This document shows positions 28,799 to 38,560 of a stretch of 48,723 bases of DNA, in pieces. The notes under the pieces were generated by a model that saw only the letters and a program-made list of their open reading frames with translations, did not search any database and was not told where the DNA came from. A program made the position numbers and the translations under genes. Location of the stretch: the NCBI RefSeq assembly GCF_000225505.1, contig NZ_BACI01000068.1, forward strand, positions 1 to 48,723, in the 5' to 3' direction. The first letter of the stretch is position 1, and each line of letters opens with the position of its first letter. Source of the DNA: Gordonia alkanivorans NBRC 16433. Its GTDB lineage: Bacteria; Actinomycetota; Actinomycetes; Mycobacteriales; Mycobacteriaceae.

Positions 28799-29856
28799 AG
28801 GGTGCTCTCTTTTCTACTGGTTTCCGAGGATTCGGTCGCGGGCCGGATGGTGCGGGCGAGCCAGTCGTCGACCTCGCGATAGGCGTGCTCACGGGCATGC
28901 GGCACGGAGAGGAACACGTCGTGGCGGGCGTCGGGGATGGGGACGGTCGACACGCGCCCGCCGAGACACCCGCTCCAGCGGGCGATCTGGCGGACGTCGA
29001 GGACGGCGTCGGCGCGATCGGTCGACGCCGAGTAGGTCTTCGCGAAATGGGTCTTGTCCGAACGCAACACGAGCGCCGGCGTGCCGACGTCGATGCCGCG
29101 GTGCAGACGTCGTTGCCCGCTCCGGACCGCGTTCAGGAACCCGAAGGTGACCGGGAAACCGCCCATCGGTTTGAGGGCGAGGTCGTAACTCCACTCGCCG
29201 TGCGCACTCTCGTGAAGACTCTCGCCGTAGGCCGAGGAGAGTTCCTGCGGGATCACGCGGGTGGGTTGCACCGCGGCCACCGCCTTGATCAGCATCGTCA
29301 CCGGCAGCGTCCGCAGGACGGCGTCGCCCTGGAGATCCAGCCACGGCGAGTTGAGCAGCAGGCCGTCGACGAGCCCGTGCCGGGCCGGGTCCTGCTCGCG
29401 CAGCCGGTCGAGCCACAGCGCGGTGATCAGGCCACCCGTCGAATGCCCGGCGATGATCGTGCGGGTGTCCGCACCCACCTCCTCGGCGATCAGCTCGAGC
29501 GCGAGGCCGAGTTCCTCGTCGTATCGAGCGAGGTCCGTCGTGAAGTGGGCGGTGTGGTGGCTCTCCCGCGACCGTCCGCACTTACGCAGGTCGATCGCGT
29601 AGAACGCGTAGCCGCGGGCGGTGAAGAAATCGGCCAGCGGCTCGTGGAAGAAGTAGTCGGTGAAGCCGTGGACATAGAGCACCGCGCCGGCCACGGGCCG
29701 CGGACCGGCGATCCGCGCACCCGCCTCGGCGCGGCGGATCAGGGTCGCGGTGACGGGTGATTCCCCGTCCGGATCGTCGCCCAGCGGGATGGTGCGGAGT
29801 TGGTAGTGGTCCAGGAAGCGGTCGGGTTGCCAGCCGGTGCCTGCGGATACGCTCAC
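28795..29856 (-). CDS. Alpha/beta hydrolase (monoglyceride-lipase / S33-like)
   Basis: A serine hydrolase (353 aa). [20 protein letters not shown] and the nucleophile elbow [15 protein letters not shown] are clear. A likely catalytic His is in DARHDVFLS near the C-terminus. No signal peptide is visible. It is transcribed first in an operon with mtr and overlaps it by an ATGA. A -10-like TAAGCT ends 7 nt before the GTG start. The pairing with mtr suggests co-regulation in thiol or detoxification metabolism, but the substrate is unknown. Confidence 0.83.
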   Translation of the reverse strand: MSVSAGTGWQPDRFLDHYQLRTIPLGDDPDGESPVTATLIRRAEAGARIAGPRPVAGAVLYVHGFTDYFFHEPLADFFTARGYAFYAIDLRKCGRSRESHHTAHFTTDLARYDEELGLALELIAEEVGADTRTIIAGHSTGGLITALWLDRLREQDPARHGLVDGLLLNSPWLDLQGDAVLRTLPVTMLIKAVAAVQPTRVIPQELSSAYGESLHESAHGEWSYDLALKPMGGFPVTFGFLNAVRSGQRRLHRGIDVGTPALVLRSDKTHFAKTYSASTDRADAVLDVRQIARWSGCLGGRVSTVPIPDARHDVFLSVPHAREHAYREVDDWLARTIRPATESSETSRKESTL

Positions 29857-29863
29857 AGCAGCC

Positions 29864-29869
29864 AGCTTA
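29864..29869 (-). promoter_or_regulatory. Candidate -10 element for the hydrolase-mtr operon (leaderless)
   Basis: TAAGCT on the reverse strand ends 7 nt before the GTG of the hydrolase gene, with no ribosome site between. Confidence 0.4.
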
Positions 29870-30008
29870 GTGACCCGTCTGCTCGGGCAGGGGACGCCGC
29901 GGAAGTGTCACGGATGCCACAGTTGAGCAGGTCGATTCTGTGACAGGACGTGCCATGCTGGACAATGGCCGATGTAGAGATCGTTGATCAGGTTGAAGTG
30001 GAGTCCAG

Positions 30009-31535
30009 GTGTCGAAAACGGTGATCAAGACCGACGTGGCGTTGGTGGGTGCAGGCATCATGAGTGCCACCCTGGGAGCGCTGCTCCGTCAGCTGCAGCC
30101 CGATTGGTCGATCAGCCTGTTCGAACGGCTCGACGCCGCTGCGGCGGAGAGCAGCGACCCGTGGAACAACGCGGGCACCGGGCACTCGGCGCTGTGTGAG
30201 CTCAACTACACGCCCAAGACCGCCGACGGCGACGTCGACATCACCAAGGCGCTCAACATCAACGAGCAGTTCCAGGTGTCGCGTCAGTTCTGGGCACATG
30301 CGGTCGACAAGGGCATCCTCGGCGATCCCTCGGAGTTCATCAACCCGATCCCGCACGTCGCCTTCACCCACGGCGACGCCGGCGTGAAGTACCTGCGCAA
30401 GCGCTACGACAACCTCGCAGGACAGACCCTGTTCGAGGGCATGGAGTTCATCGACGATCCGGCCGAGTTCACCAAGCGTCTCCCGCTGATGTCGGCCGGT
30501 CGCGACTTCTCCGACCCGGTCGCGCTGAACTGGTTCGACCAGGGCACCGACGTAGACTTCGGCGCGCTGACCCAGCAGCTGCTCAACTATGTCGCGCAGG
30601 GCGCCGACATCTACTTCGGTCACTCGGTGACCAACCTGTCCAAGCAGTCCGACGGCAGCTGGATCGTCAAGGTCCGCAACGGCCGCACCGGCGACGTCCT
30701 GAAAGTCCATGCGAAGTTCGTCTTCGTCGGCGCCGGCGGAGGTGCGCTGCACCTGCTGCAGAAGTCGGGCATCAAGGAGGCCAAGGGCTTCGGTGGCTTC
30801 CCGGTCTCGGGCGAGTTCTTCCGCTGCACCAACCCCGACCTCATCGGTGAGCACCAGGCCAAGGTCTACGGCCAGGCCGCCGTCGGCGCACCGCCGATGT
30901 CGGTGCCGCACCTCGACACCCGTGTGATCAACCACAAGCCGGGCCTGCTGTTCGGCCCGTACGCCGGCTGGTCGCCCAAGTTCCTCAAGTCGGGCAAGAT
31001 CACCGACCTGCCCGCCTCGATCAAGCCGGGGAACCTGCTGCCGATGGTGTCGATCGCGCCGCAGGAGTTCGGTCTGCTCAAGTACCTCATCAGCGAGCTC
31101 GCCGCGAACAAGGCCGACCGCGTCAACACGCTGTCGGAGTTCGTGCCGCGTGCGCTCGGCGCCGACTGGGAGCTCATCACCGCCGGTCAGCGCGTCCAGG
31201 TCATCCGCAAGACCGGCGTCGGCGGCAAGCTCGAGTTCGGTACCGCGGTCGTGACCTCCGAGGACGGCACCATGTCCGGCCTGCTCGGTGCGTCCCCGGG
31301 TGCCTCGACCGCCGTCCCCGCGATGCTCTCGGTGCTCGAGAAGTGCTTCCCGGCCGAGTACGCCGGCTGGTCGCCGAAGCTCACCCAGATCATCCCGTCG
31401 TTCGGTCAGAAGCTCAACGGCAACCGTGACCTGTACCGACAGGTGTGGGATTGGACCAACAAGTCCCTGCGGCTGACCGGTCGCGATGCGAGCAGCGTCG
31501 AGACCGGCGCGCTCGCCCCCGCCACCGCGGGGTGA
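30009..31535 (+). CDS. mqo: Malate:quinone oxidoreductase
   Basis: A peripheral membrane FAD enzyme that oxidises malate to oxaloacetate and passes electrons to quinone (508 aa). The N-terminal FAD motif is [34 protein letters not shown] and [19 protein letters not shown] are family signatures. GGAG lies upstream of the GTG start. It sits between the reverse-strand mtr operon and the GNAT-chelatase operon, as in M. tuberculosis (Rv2852c). Confidence 0.97.
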   Translation: MSKTVIKTDVALVGAGIMSATLGALLRQLQPDWSISLFERLDAAAAESSDPWNNAGTGHSALCELNYTPKTADGDVDITKALNINEQFQVSRQFWAHAVDKGILGDPSEFINPIPHVAFTHGDAGVKYLRKRYDNLAGQTLFEGMEFIDDPAEFTKRLPLMSAGRDFSDPVALNWFDQGTDVDFGALTQQLLNYVAQGADIYFGHSVTNLSKQSDGSWIVKVRNGRTGDVLKVHAKFVFVGAGGGALHLLQKSGIKEAKGFGGFPVSGEFFRCTNPDLIGEHQAKVYGQAAVGAPPMSVPHLDTRVINHKPGLLFGPYAGWSPKFLKSGKITDLPASIKPGNLLPMVSIAPQEFGLLKYLISELAANKADRVNTLSEFVPRALGADWELITAGQRVQVIRKTGVGGKLEFGTAVVTSEDGTMSGLLGASPGASTAVPAMLSVLEKCFPAEYAGWSPKLTQIIPSFGQKLNGNRDLYRQVWDWTNKSLRLTGRDASSVETGALAPATAG

Positions 31536-31567
31536 TCCCGGGCGGTCATCTGTGCTAACCACGACAC

Positions 31568-32065
31568 ATGAGTCCTGAACCGCAGCACGACCGGCGCCCG
31601 CAGGTACACCGCAGTACGTCTGCCGAGATCGACGCGGCCACGCTGTACCGGCTCCTGCGGCTCCGGGTCGATGTGTTCGTCGTGGAGCAGGCCTGTCCGT
31701 ACCCGGAGATCGACGGCCGTGACCTCGAGCCGACGACGCGTCAATTCTGGATCACCGAGAGCGGCGAACCCGACGACGACGCCGTGCTGGCGACCCTGCG
31801 ACTCCTCGAAGAGCCGCCGGGGCCGGACGGTGGGACCGTCTACCGGATCGGGCGTGCCTGCACGGCACGGGCGCATCGCGGCCATGGGCTGGTCGCCCGG
31901 CTCCTGACGGTTGCGCTCGACGAGGTCGGGGACCGACCCTGCCGGATCGAGGCGCAGGCCTACCTCACCGAGATGTACGGCAAGTTCGGTTTCGTCGCCG
32001 AGGGCGACGAGTACCTCGAAGATGGGATCCCGCACGTGTCGATGCTCCGATCCGGTTCCCGATGA
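31568..32065 (+). CDS. ElaA-like GNAT acetyltransferase
   Basis: A single-domain GNAT protein (165 aa). RVDVFVVEQACPYPEIDGRD is typical of the ElaA subgroup. The acetyl-CoA loop is IGRACTARAHRGHGLVARLL, and the end is FGFVAEGDEYLEDGIPHVSM. The final codons overlap the chelatase start by four bases, as in the Rv2851c-Rv2850c pair. The link to cobalamin synthesis is positional only. Confidence 0.85.
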   Translation: MSPEPQHDRRPQVHRSTSAEIDAATLYRLLRLRVDVFVVEQACPYPEIDGRDLEPTTRQFWITESGEPDDDAVLATLRLLEEPPGPDGGTVYRIGRACTARAHRGHGLVARLLTVALDEVGDRPCRIEAQAYLTEMYGKFGFVAEGDEYLEDGIPHVSMLRSGSR

Positions 32066-33966
32066 CCGACGTCCAGGATTCGGCCCCGGTCCGCTATCCG
32101 TTCAGCGCGGTCGTCGGACAGGAACAGCTCAAGCTGGCCCTCGTCCTGTCCGCCATCTCGCCGGGCATCGGCGGCGTCCTCATCCGCGGCGAGAAGGGCA
32201 CGGCCAAGTCGACCATCGTGCGCGGGCTCGGCCCGCTGATCGGCGGAGACGACCGATCCGGGCGCGTCGTCGAACTGCCGATCGGCGCGACCGAGGACCG
32301 GGTGATCGGTTCACTCGACCTGACCTCCGTGCTGCGCGACGGTCGCGCGGAGTTCACCCCCGGGCTCCTCGCCCGCGCCCATCGGGGTGTTCTCTACATC
32401 GACGAGGTCAACCTGCTCGCCGACCATCTCGTCGATGTCCTCCTCGATGCCGCCGCGAGCGGGCGCGTCACCATCGAGCGTGACGGCGTATCCCACACGC
32501 AGGAAGCAGATTTCGTGCTCGTCGGCACCATGAACCCGGAAGAGGGGGAGTTGCGCCCGCAGCTCCTCGACCGTTTCGGGCTGGCGGTCGACGTCGCCGC
32601 GGGAAAGGATCTCGACGAACGTGTCGAGGTCATCCGGCGGCGGATGGCGTTCGACGCCGACCCGGACGGGTTCGCGGCCGAGTACCTCGAAACCGAACAT
32701 GAACTGGCACAACGGATTCATGCGGCCCGGGAAGCGGTGAGCGGAGTCGAGATCCCGACGCGCGAACTGCGCCGCATCGCCGGCATCTGCGCCCACCTCG
32801 ACGTCGACGGACTCCGCGGCGACATCGTCGTCGCGCGCACCGCCGCCGCACACGCGGCTTGGCGCGGGGCTCCGACGGTGGACGAGGAGGACGTGCGGGC
32901 CGCCGTCGAACTCGCCCTGCCGCACCGCAGGCGCCGCAACCCCTTCGACGAGTCCGGTCTCTCGAACGACCAGCTCGACGACGCCATGTCGGCCGGCCAG
33001 GACGCCGCCGGCCCCGGCTCTCCCGACTCCCCGGACGACGATCCGACACCGCCGGAGGGTGGACCGGGCGACGGTGCCCCGGAGCCGGGGGAGTCCTCGG
33101 ATTCCGCTGCGGCGCCGGAAAACACCGACGCACCGGAAGGTTCGCAGTCTGGGTCGCAGTCGGCCCCCGGACCGGCGTTCGGTGCGGCCCCGACGCCGAC
33201 CGGACATCGGGTTCGCGCGCTCCGCGTGACCGGGGTCGGGGACGGAGACCCCGGCCGCCGGTCGAAAGCGCGGAGCCGGCGCGGGCACACGACCCACGCC
33301 GTCGACTTCGAGGACGGCCGGCCGGTGCACCTGTTCGCCACCGTCCTCGCCGCGGCGGGCCGGGCACCGCAGTCGTCGGTCCGGATCGCCGCGCCCGACC
33401 TTCGCGCCGCCGAGCGCATCGGCCAGGAATCCAATCTCGTCGTCTTCGTGGTGGATCTGAGCGGATCGATGACCGCCCGCCGTCGGCTCACCGCGGTCGC
33501 GGAACTGTGCGTCGAGATGCTGCGGGATTCCTACACGCGTCGTGATCGGGTCGCGGTGGTCGTCGCACGCGGCGGTACCGCCACGCTGGCAGTGCCGCCC
33601 ACCAAGTCGGTGGACATCGCGGTGCGCCGTCTCGCCGAGATCCGTACCGGTGGCCGGACACCGCTGGCCGAGGGGCTGGCCCTGGCCGGCGACGTCGTCG
33701 AACGATGCCGCCGCACCGAACCGAACCGTCGGCCGCTCCTCGTCGTCCTCACCGACGGCCGCGCGACCTCCGGCCGGGATGCCCCCGCACGGGCGCGGCT
33801 CGCGGCGTCGGCGATCCGGCGCCGGGGGATCGAGTCGGTGGTCGTCGACTGCGAGCAGGGGATGGTCCGGCTCGGCCTCGCCGCCGACCTCGCGGGACAC
33901 CTCGGCGCCGAGTTGCTGACCATGGACAAGCTGTCCGCGACCGCGCTGACCCGCGGCGCGGCCTGA
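32062..33966 (+). CDS. ChlI/ChlD fusion chelatase (AAA+ and VWA), putative cobaltochelatase component
   Basis: A fused motor and integrin-like subunit of a metal chelatase (634 aa). The AAA+ domain has Walker A GEKGTAKST (residues 43-51) and Walker B VLYIDEVNLL (Asp114-Glu115). A linker rich in Pro, Gly, Asp and Ser spans about residues 310-390. The VWA domain has the MIDAS motif VVDLSGSMTA (Asp465). Actinobacterial proteins of this type are often annotated as magnesium chelatase. With cobO and cobB directly downstream, cobalt insertion together with a CobN subunit encoded elsewhere is more likely. Confidence 0.85.
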   Translation: MTDVQDSAPVRYPFSAVVGQEQLKLALVLSAISPGIGGVLIRGEKGTAKSTIVRGLGPLIGGDDRSGRVVELPIGATEDRVIGSLDLTSVLRDGRAEFTPGLLARAHRGVLYIDEVNLLADHLVDVLLDAAASGRVTIERDGVSHTQEADFVLVGTMNPEEGELRPQLLDRFGLAVDVAAGKDLDERVEVIRRRMAFDADPDGFAAEYLETEHELAQRIHAAREAVSGVEIPTRELRRIAGICAHLDVDGLRGDIVVARTAAAHAAWRGAPTVDEEDVRAAVELALPHRRRRNPFDESGLSNDQLDDAMSAGQDAAGPGSPDSPDDDPTPPEGGPGDGAPEPGESSDSAAAPENTDAPEGSQSGSQSAPGPAFGAAPTPTGHRVRALRVTGVGDGDPGRRSKARSRRGHTTHAVDFEDGRPVHLFATVLAAAGRAPQSSVRIAAPDLRAAERIGQESNLVVFVVDLSGSMTARRRLTAVAELCVEMLRDSYTRRDRVAVVVARGGTATLAVPPTKSVDIAVRRLAEIRTGGRTPLAEGLALAGDVVERCRRTEPNRRPLLVVLTDGRATSGRDAPARARLAASAIRRRGIESVVVDCEQGMVRLGLAADLAGHLGAELLTMDKLSATALTRGAA

Positions 33967-33990
33967 GTCCGCCGAAGAAGGAGACAACAA

Positions 33991-34608
33991 GTGCCCCAAG
34001 GGGTTCCCGCCTCGGTTCCCGACGACGGCCTGACCACCCGCCAGCGTCGGAACCAGCCCGTGCTGGCCGTCCACACCGGTGACGGCAAAGGCAAGTCCAC
34101 CGCCGCCTTCGGGATGGCGATGCGCGCCTGGAACGCCGGTATGCGGGTCGCCGTCTTCCAGTTCGTGAAGAGCGCGAAGTGGAAGGTCGGGGAGGAGTCG
34201 GCGTTGCTGGCTCTCGGGCAGTGCCACACCGACACCGGTGCGGGTGGTCCGGTGGAGTGGCACAAGATGGGCCAGGGATGGTCGTGGTTGCGAGCCAACA
34301 CCGAGCACGCCGACAACCACGCCGCCGCCGCGCGCGCCGGTTGGGCCGAGATCGCCCGGCGGCTCGATGCCGGCGAACACGACTTCTACGTGCTCGACGA
34401 GTTCACCTATCCGCTCGACTGGGGCTGGGTCGACACCGACGAGGTCATCGAGACGCTCGCCCGGCGCCCCGGACGTCAGCACGTCGTCATCACCGGCCGC
34501 CGTGCACCGCAGGCGCTGGTCGACGCCGCGGACCTCGTGACCGAGATGCGCAAGATCGCCCACCCGATGGATGCCGGCCGCAAAGGCCAGAAGGGCATCG
34601 AGTGGTGA
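33991..34608 (+). CDS. cobO: Cob(I)yrinic acid a,c-diamide adenosyltransferase
   Basis: Attaches the adenosyl group to cobalt in corrinoids, using ATP (205 aa, CobA/CobO family). The P-loop is HTGDGKGKSTAAFG (residues 30-37). FQFVKSAKWKVGEE, YVLDEFTYPLDWGW and VITGRRAPQALVDAADLVTE complete the family pattern, and the end KGQKGIEW is typical. AAGAAGGAG precedes the GTG start. Its stop overlaps the GTG of cobB. Confidence 0.95.
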   Translation: MPQGVPASVPDDGLTTRQRRNQPVLAVHTGDGKGKSTAAFGMAMRAWNAGMRVAVFQFVKSAKWKVGEESALLALGQCHTDTGAGGPVEWHKMGQGWSWLRANTEHADNHAAAARAGWAEIARRLDAGEHDFYVLDEFTYPLDWGWVDTDEVIETLARRPGRQHVVITGRRAPQALVDAADLVTEMRKIAHPMDAGRKGQKGIEW

Positions 34609-36062
34609 CCGTGTCCCGCGCGACACCGGCGGTCGTGATCGCCGCGCCGTCCTCGGGCAGCGGCAAGACGACGGTGACGACCGGACTCATCGGCGCGTTG
34701 CGTGCAGCCGGTCACCGGGTTGCACCGTTCAAGGTCGGTCCCGACTACATCGACCCCGGGTATCACGCCGTCGCCGCCGGGCGTCCCGGTCGCAACCTGG
34801 ACCCCAACCTGGTGGGCGAGAAGCTGATCGCACCGCTGTTCGCCCACGGTTCGGCCGGTGCCGACATCGCCGTCGTCGAGGGCGTGATGGGGCTGTTCGA
34901 CGGCCGTATCACCAGCGACGACCCCGACGCCGCCGACACCGACGCGCTGGGCATCGGCTCGACCGCGCACGTGGCGTCGATCATCGGTGCACCCGTGGTG
35001 CTGGTCGTCGACGCAGGTGGGCACAGTCAGTCGCTCGCCGCGGTGCTACACGGGTTCCTGTCCTACGACACCTCGGTCCACATCGCCGGCGTCATCCTCA
35101 ACCGGGTCGGCTCGCCGCGACACGAGATGGTGCTGCGACAGGCGTGCGCCCGCGTCGGCGTCCCGGTCTTCGGCGTGCTGCGTCGCGACCCGTCGCTGAC
35201 CGTGCCGTCCCGCCATCTCGGACTCATCCCCGCGGCCGAACGCAGCGCCGACGCGGTCGCCGCCGTCGCGTCGATGACCGATCACCTGCGCGACGCACTC
35301 GACCTGCCCGCGATCGTGGCCGCGGCCCGGCAACGTCGGATTCCCGACGCCGCGCCCTGGTCGGCGGCCGAGGCCCTCGCGCCCTACGTCGACGGCGCTC
35401 CGGCCCCGTCCTCGCGGCCCGTCATTGCGGTGGCCGGGGGCGCGGCGTTCACGTTCGGCTACGCGGAACATACCGAGATGCTGCGGGCCGCGGGTGCCGA
35501 GGTCGTGGCGTTCGACCCGCTGTGCGACCGGCTTCCGCCGGACACCGCCGGTGTCGTCATCGGCGGCGGTTTCCCGGAGGAACATGCCGAGGAACTCGGC
35601 GCCAATCACGAACTGCGGGCCGACCTGCGTGCACACGCGGCCGCGGGCAGGCCCATCCACGCCGAGTGCGCCGGCCTGGTCTACCTGGCCGACCGCCTCG
35701 ACAATCGCCCGATGAGCGGCGTCCTCGACATCGCCGGCAGCTTCGGGCCCACACTGACGCTCGGCTACCGCGACGCGGTGGCCCTCGGCGACTCGGTCCT
35801 GTTCCGTGCCGGCGAGCGCGTCACCGGGCACGAGTTCCACCGCAGCACCGTGCACGTGGGAGACGCGTCGACGCCCGCGTGGGCCTGGCGTGACGTCGAG
35901 GGCCGGCCGGCCACCGACGGCGTCGTCACCGATGCTGTCCACGCCTCGTATCTGCACGTGCATCCGGCGGCCATCCCGGAGGCGCTGAACCGCTTCGTGT
36001 CCCGAGTAGGCTCCTCGTCGTGGACGATGCCGACAAACTCCTCGACGCAGGCTCACCGATGA
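34605..36062 (+). CDS. cobB: Cobyrinic acid a,c-diamide synthase
   Basis: Amidates the a and c side chains of (hydrogeno)byrinate with glutamine and ATP (485 aa). The N-terminal ATP site is IAAPSSGSGKTTVTTGL. FKVGPDYIDPGYH and VVEGVMGLFDGR are diagnostic. The C-terminal glutaminase domain has its Cys in IHAECAGLVYLA. The GTG start overlaps the cobO stop by four bases, and its own stop overlaps the ATG of the DosS-like kinase. The protein ends after a Ser/Thr-rich tail. Confidence 0.95.
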   Translation: MTVSRATPAVVIAAPSSGSGKTTVTTGLIGALRAAGHRVAPFKVGPDYIDPGYHAVAAGRPGRNLDPNLVGEKLIAPLFAHGSAGADIAVVEGVMGLFDGRITSDDPDAADTDALGIGSTAHVASIIGAPVVLVVDAGGHSQSLAAVLHGFLSYDTSVHIAGVILNRVGSPRHEMVLRQACARVGVPVFGVLRRDPSLTVPSRHLGLIPAAERSADAVAAVASMTDHLRDALDLPAIVAAARQRRIPDAAPWSAAEALAPYVDGAPAPSSRPVIAVAGGAAFTFGYAEHTEMLRAAGAEVVAFDPLCDRLPPDTAGVVIGGGFPEEHAEELGANHELRADLRAHAAAGRPIHAECAGLVYLADRLDNRPMSGVLDIAGSFGPTLTLGYRDAVALGDSVLFRAGERVTGHEFHRSTVHVGDASTPAWAWRDVEGRPATDGVVTDAVHASYLHVHPAAIPEALNRFVSRVGSSSWTMPTNSSTQAHR

Positions 36063-37690
36063 CGGCACAACGGCTCCGCGAGACCCTCGACGCGCTGGCG
36101 ACCCACGGCGCCGACGACCCCGAACTGCTGCGTCAGTTGCTCGAGGCGGTGCTCGTCGTCGGACAGGGTGTCGAACTCGACCGGGCGCTGCAGCGCATCG
36201 TCGAGGTGGCCGCCGGTCTGGTGGACGCGCAGTACGGTGCGCTGGGCGTGCGCGGTCCCGATGGCGGTCTGAGCGAGTTCGTGCACATCGGGATCACCGA
36301 GGCCCAACGGGCGACGATGGGGCACCTGCCGGTCGGCCGCGGCGTGCTGGGTCTGCTGATCGACGACCCGCGACTGCACCGCATCCACGACCTCGGGTCG
36401 CATCCGACCTCGGTCGGGTTTCCGCCGAATCACCCGCCCATGCGCACCTTCCTCGGTGCGCCGATCCTGGTGCGCGGTGAGGTCTTCGGCAGTATCTACC
36501 TCACCGAGAAACGGTCGGCCGACGACTTCTCCGAGGTCGACGAGACGGTCGTGGCGGTGCTCGCGGTGGCCGCCGGTATCGCCATCGACAACGCCGGACT
36601 CTTCGAACGTGCGCGTACCCGGCACCGCTGGATGCAGGTTCTGGCCCGCCGCGGATCGGAGCCGCTCGCCGGAATCGCTTTGTCGGACACCATGTCCCGG
36701 ATGTGTGTCGACGTCGCCGACCTGGTGGATGCGGTCGACGTCTTCCTCCTCACCGAACTCGACGGCGAGGTGGAGTTGCGCGGTCACACCGGGGAGCGGA
36801 TCGAGATCGACAGCTTCACCGCGCCGCACGCGAACGCGCCCACCGTCCTGCGCGCCGGCACCATCCCGCCGTCTCTGGTGCGCCGGGGCGCCCGCTGGAC
36901 GACGGTGCAACCGCTGCAGCGGGCATCAGGTGCCTTCGGCTGGATGCTCATCACCCACCGCAATCGTCCGTACTGGGACGACGAGGAGATCGCCGGACTG
37001 GCGGGCGTCGCCGAGATCGCCTCGCTGGCCGTCGTCTACGCCGAACAGCAGCAGATCGCCCGCGACCTCGAGGTGCTCGAGGACCGTCACCGCATCGCCC
37101 GTGACCTGCACGACCACGTGATCCAACGTCTGTTCGCGGTGGGTATGTCGGTGCAGACGCTGCTGGCCGGGTCGACCGATCCCGCCGCCGCCACCGCGCG
37201 ACTCGAACAGATCATGACCGACCTCGATCGCACGATCGCGCAGATCCGGACGTCGATCTTCGACCTGCAGACGGTGACCGCCGACGCCGACGGGTCTATC
37301 CTGCGGCGTCGAGTACTCGACATCGTCTCCGAACTGTCCGGACACGCGTCGATCTCACCGAGCGTCCAGTTCGACGGCCCCGTCGACACCGTGGTGCCCG
37401 ACACGCTGGGACCCCACATCGACGCGGTGCTGCGTGAGGGGCTGAGCAACGCGTTGCGGCACGCGCAGGCCGAACACATCGCCGTCGCGGTCCGCGCCGA
37501 CGACGTGCTGACGGTCGAGATCACCGACGACGGTGTCGGTATCGGCACCGACGTCACCTACCGCGGGCTGGAGAACCTCACCCGTCGCGCCGAGGACTGC
37601 GACGGGACGTTCAGCGTGATGACCCGCCCGCGCGGTAACCGCGACGAGGGCGGGACGACCCTCACCTGGTCGGTACCCCTGATCGGTTAG
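36059..37690 (+). CDS. DosS/DevS-like GAF sensor histidine kinase
   Basis: A soluble two-GAF histidine kinase (543 aa) resembling mycobacterial DosS/DosT. GAF-A contains [17 protein letters not shown]; its His is in the segment that holds the proximal heme ligand (His149) of DosS. A second GAF follows. The HisKA_3 box is [18 protein letters not shown], nearly identical to DosS, then [10 protein letters not shown] and ITDDGVGIG of the ATPase domain. The ATG chosen overlaps the cobB stop by four bases; a GTG at 36020 would add 13 residues. It ends convergently with the dosR-like gene, overlapping by four bases. Heme-based O2 or redox sensing is inferred. Confidence 0.88.
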   Translation: MTAQRLRETLDALATHGADDPELLRQLLEAVLVVGQGVELDRALQRIVEVAAGLVDAQYGALGVRGPDGGLSEFVHIGITEAQRATMGHLPVGRGVLGLLIDDPRLHRIHDLGSHPTSVGFPPNHPPMRTFLGAPILVRGEVFGSIYLTEKRSADDFSEVDETVVAVLAVAAGIAIDNAGLFERARTRHRWMQVLARRGSEPLAGIALSDTMSRMCVDVADLVDAVDVFLLTELDGEVELRGHTGERIEIDSFTAPHANAPTVLRAGTIPPSLVRRGARWTTVQPLQRASGAFGWMLITHRNRPYWDDEEIAGLAGVAEIASLAVVYAEQQQIARDLEVLEDRHRIARDLHDHVIQRLFAVGMSVQTLLAGSTDPAAATARLEQIMTDLDRTIAQIRTSIFDLQTVTADADGSILRRRVLDIVSELSGHASISPSVQFDGPVDTVVPDTLGPHIDAVLREGLSNALRHAQAEHIAVAVRADDVLTVEITDDGVGIGTDVTYRGLENLTRRAEDCDGTFSVMTRPRGNRDEGGTTLTWSVPLIG

Positions 37691-38352
37691 TCCTTGCCGT
37701 CGCGCAGTTTGGTCGCCATCACCGCGACCTGGGTGCGGCGCTGCATGTCCAGCTTGCCGAGGATACGGGACACGTAGTTCTTGATCGTCTTCTCCGCCAA
37801 GAACATCCGTCCGGCGATCTGCCGGTTGGTCAGACCCTCGCCGATGAGGTTGAACACCTCGCGCTCCTGGTGGGTGAGATCGGCGAGCGGGTCCTTCTCC
37901 TGCTGCTTGCCGTCGCGCAGCTTTGCCAGCAGGGCGGCGGTCGACCGGTCGTCGAGCAGCGAACCGCCCTGTCCGACGGTGCGGACCGCGGCCACCAGGT
38001 TGTGGCCGAGGATCTGCTTGAGCACGAAGCCCGACGCGCCGGCGAGGACCGCGGCGAGCAGGGCGTCGTCGTCGGCGTAGCTGGTCAGCATCAGGCACTT
38101 CACGTCCGGTTCGGCCGCACGGACGTCGCGGCAGAGTTCGACACCGTTGCCGTCGGGCAGCCGGACGTCGAGCACGGCCACGTCGGGCTTGGTCGCGAGG
38201 ATGCCGACCAGCGCCTCACCGACGGATGCGGCCTCGCCGACGACCTCGATGTCGCCTGCGGTGCCGAGGAGGTCGCGGAGTCCGCGTCGGACGAGTTCGT
38301 GGTCGTCGACGAGGTAGACGCGAACCGGGGTGGGGGTCGAATCGTCAGCCAT
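37687..38352 (-). CDS. DosR/DevR-like NarL-family response regulator
   Basis: A response regulator (221 aa). The receiver domain has the acidic pair in [13 protein letters not shown], phospho-acceptor Asp62 in [19 protein letters not shown], Thr90 and Lys112. The LuxR-type DNA-binding domain reads [20 protein letters not shown] followed by [15 protein letters not shown]. These segments match M. tuberculosis DosR very closely. It is the probable partner of the adjacent DosS-like kinase. The two genes face each other and overlap at their 3' ends, unlike the co-directional dosR-dosS of M. tuberculosis. Confidence 0.9.
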   Translation of the reverse strand: MADDSTPTPVRVYLVDDHELVRRGLRDLLGTAGDIEVVGEAASVGEALVGILATKPDVAVLDVRLPDGNGVELCRDVRAAEPDVKCLMLTSYADDDALLAAVLAGASGFVLKQILGHNLVAAVRTVGQGGSLLDDRSTAALLAKLRDGKQQEKDPLADLTHQEREVFNLIGEGLTNRQIAGRMFLAEKTIKNYVSRILGKLDMQRRTQVAVMATKLRDGKD

Positions 38353-38419
38353 GGTCTGAACGTACCGGACCTTCTCAGCTGCGAGAACTCACAGCCGGCG
38401 TTGTGTCGGCGGAGAGGAG

Positions 38420-38466
38420 GGTCCCGGCCGGATTCGCGACGTCCGCCCCCATGGAAGCGGGACTTT
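38420..38466. promoter_or_regulatory. Candidate DosR half-sites between the dosR-like and desaturase genes
   Basis: CGGGACTTT on the plus strand (38458-38466) equals the left half of the DosR palindrome (TTSGGGACTWWAGTCCCSAA); the right half is poor apart from CCC. A second GGGAC-type half-site lies on the reverse strand near 38420-38427. The region is the divergent intergenic space, about 95-140 nt before the desaturase start. GGGAC is not rare in such GC-rich DNA, so this is tentative. Confidence 0.3.
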
Positions 38467-38560
38467 CTCCCCACGAGCAGCACCCGTCCCGGCGCGCAGA
38501 GTGGTTGTCGACGGATTCTCGATCCGCCTGTCCCACCCGACCTTCGGACCAGGAGAGCAC

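Noticed and set aside
32311..34626. A 771-codon reverse-strand frame opposite the chelatase and cobO
   Set aside because: Long antisense frames are common at this GC content. It runs through two confidently assigned genes and has no recognisable domain.
35997..36007. GTGTCCCGAG before the DosS-like gene as a DosR site
   Set aside because: Only a partial half-site inside cobB coding sequence; expected by chance at this GC content.
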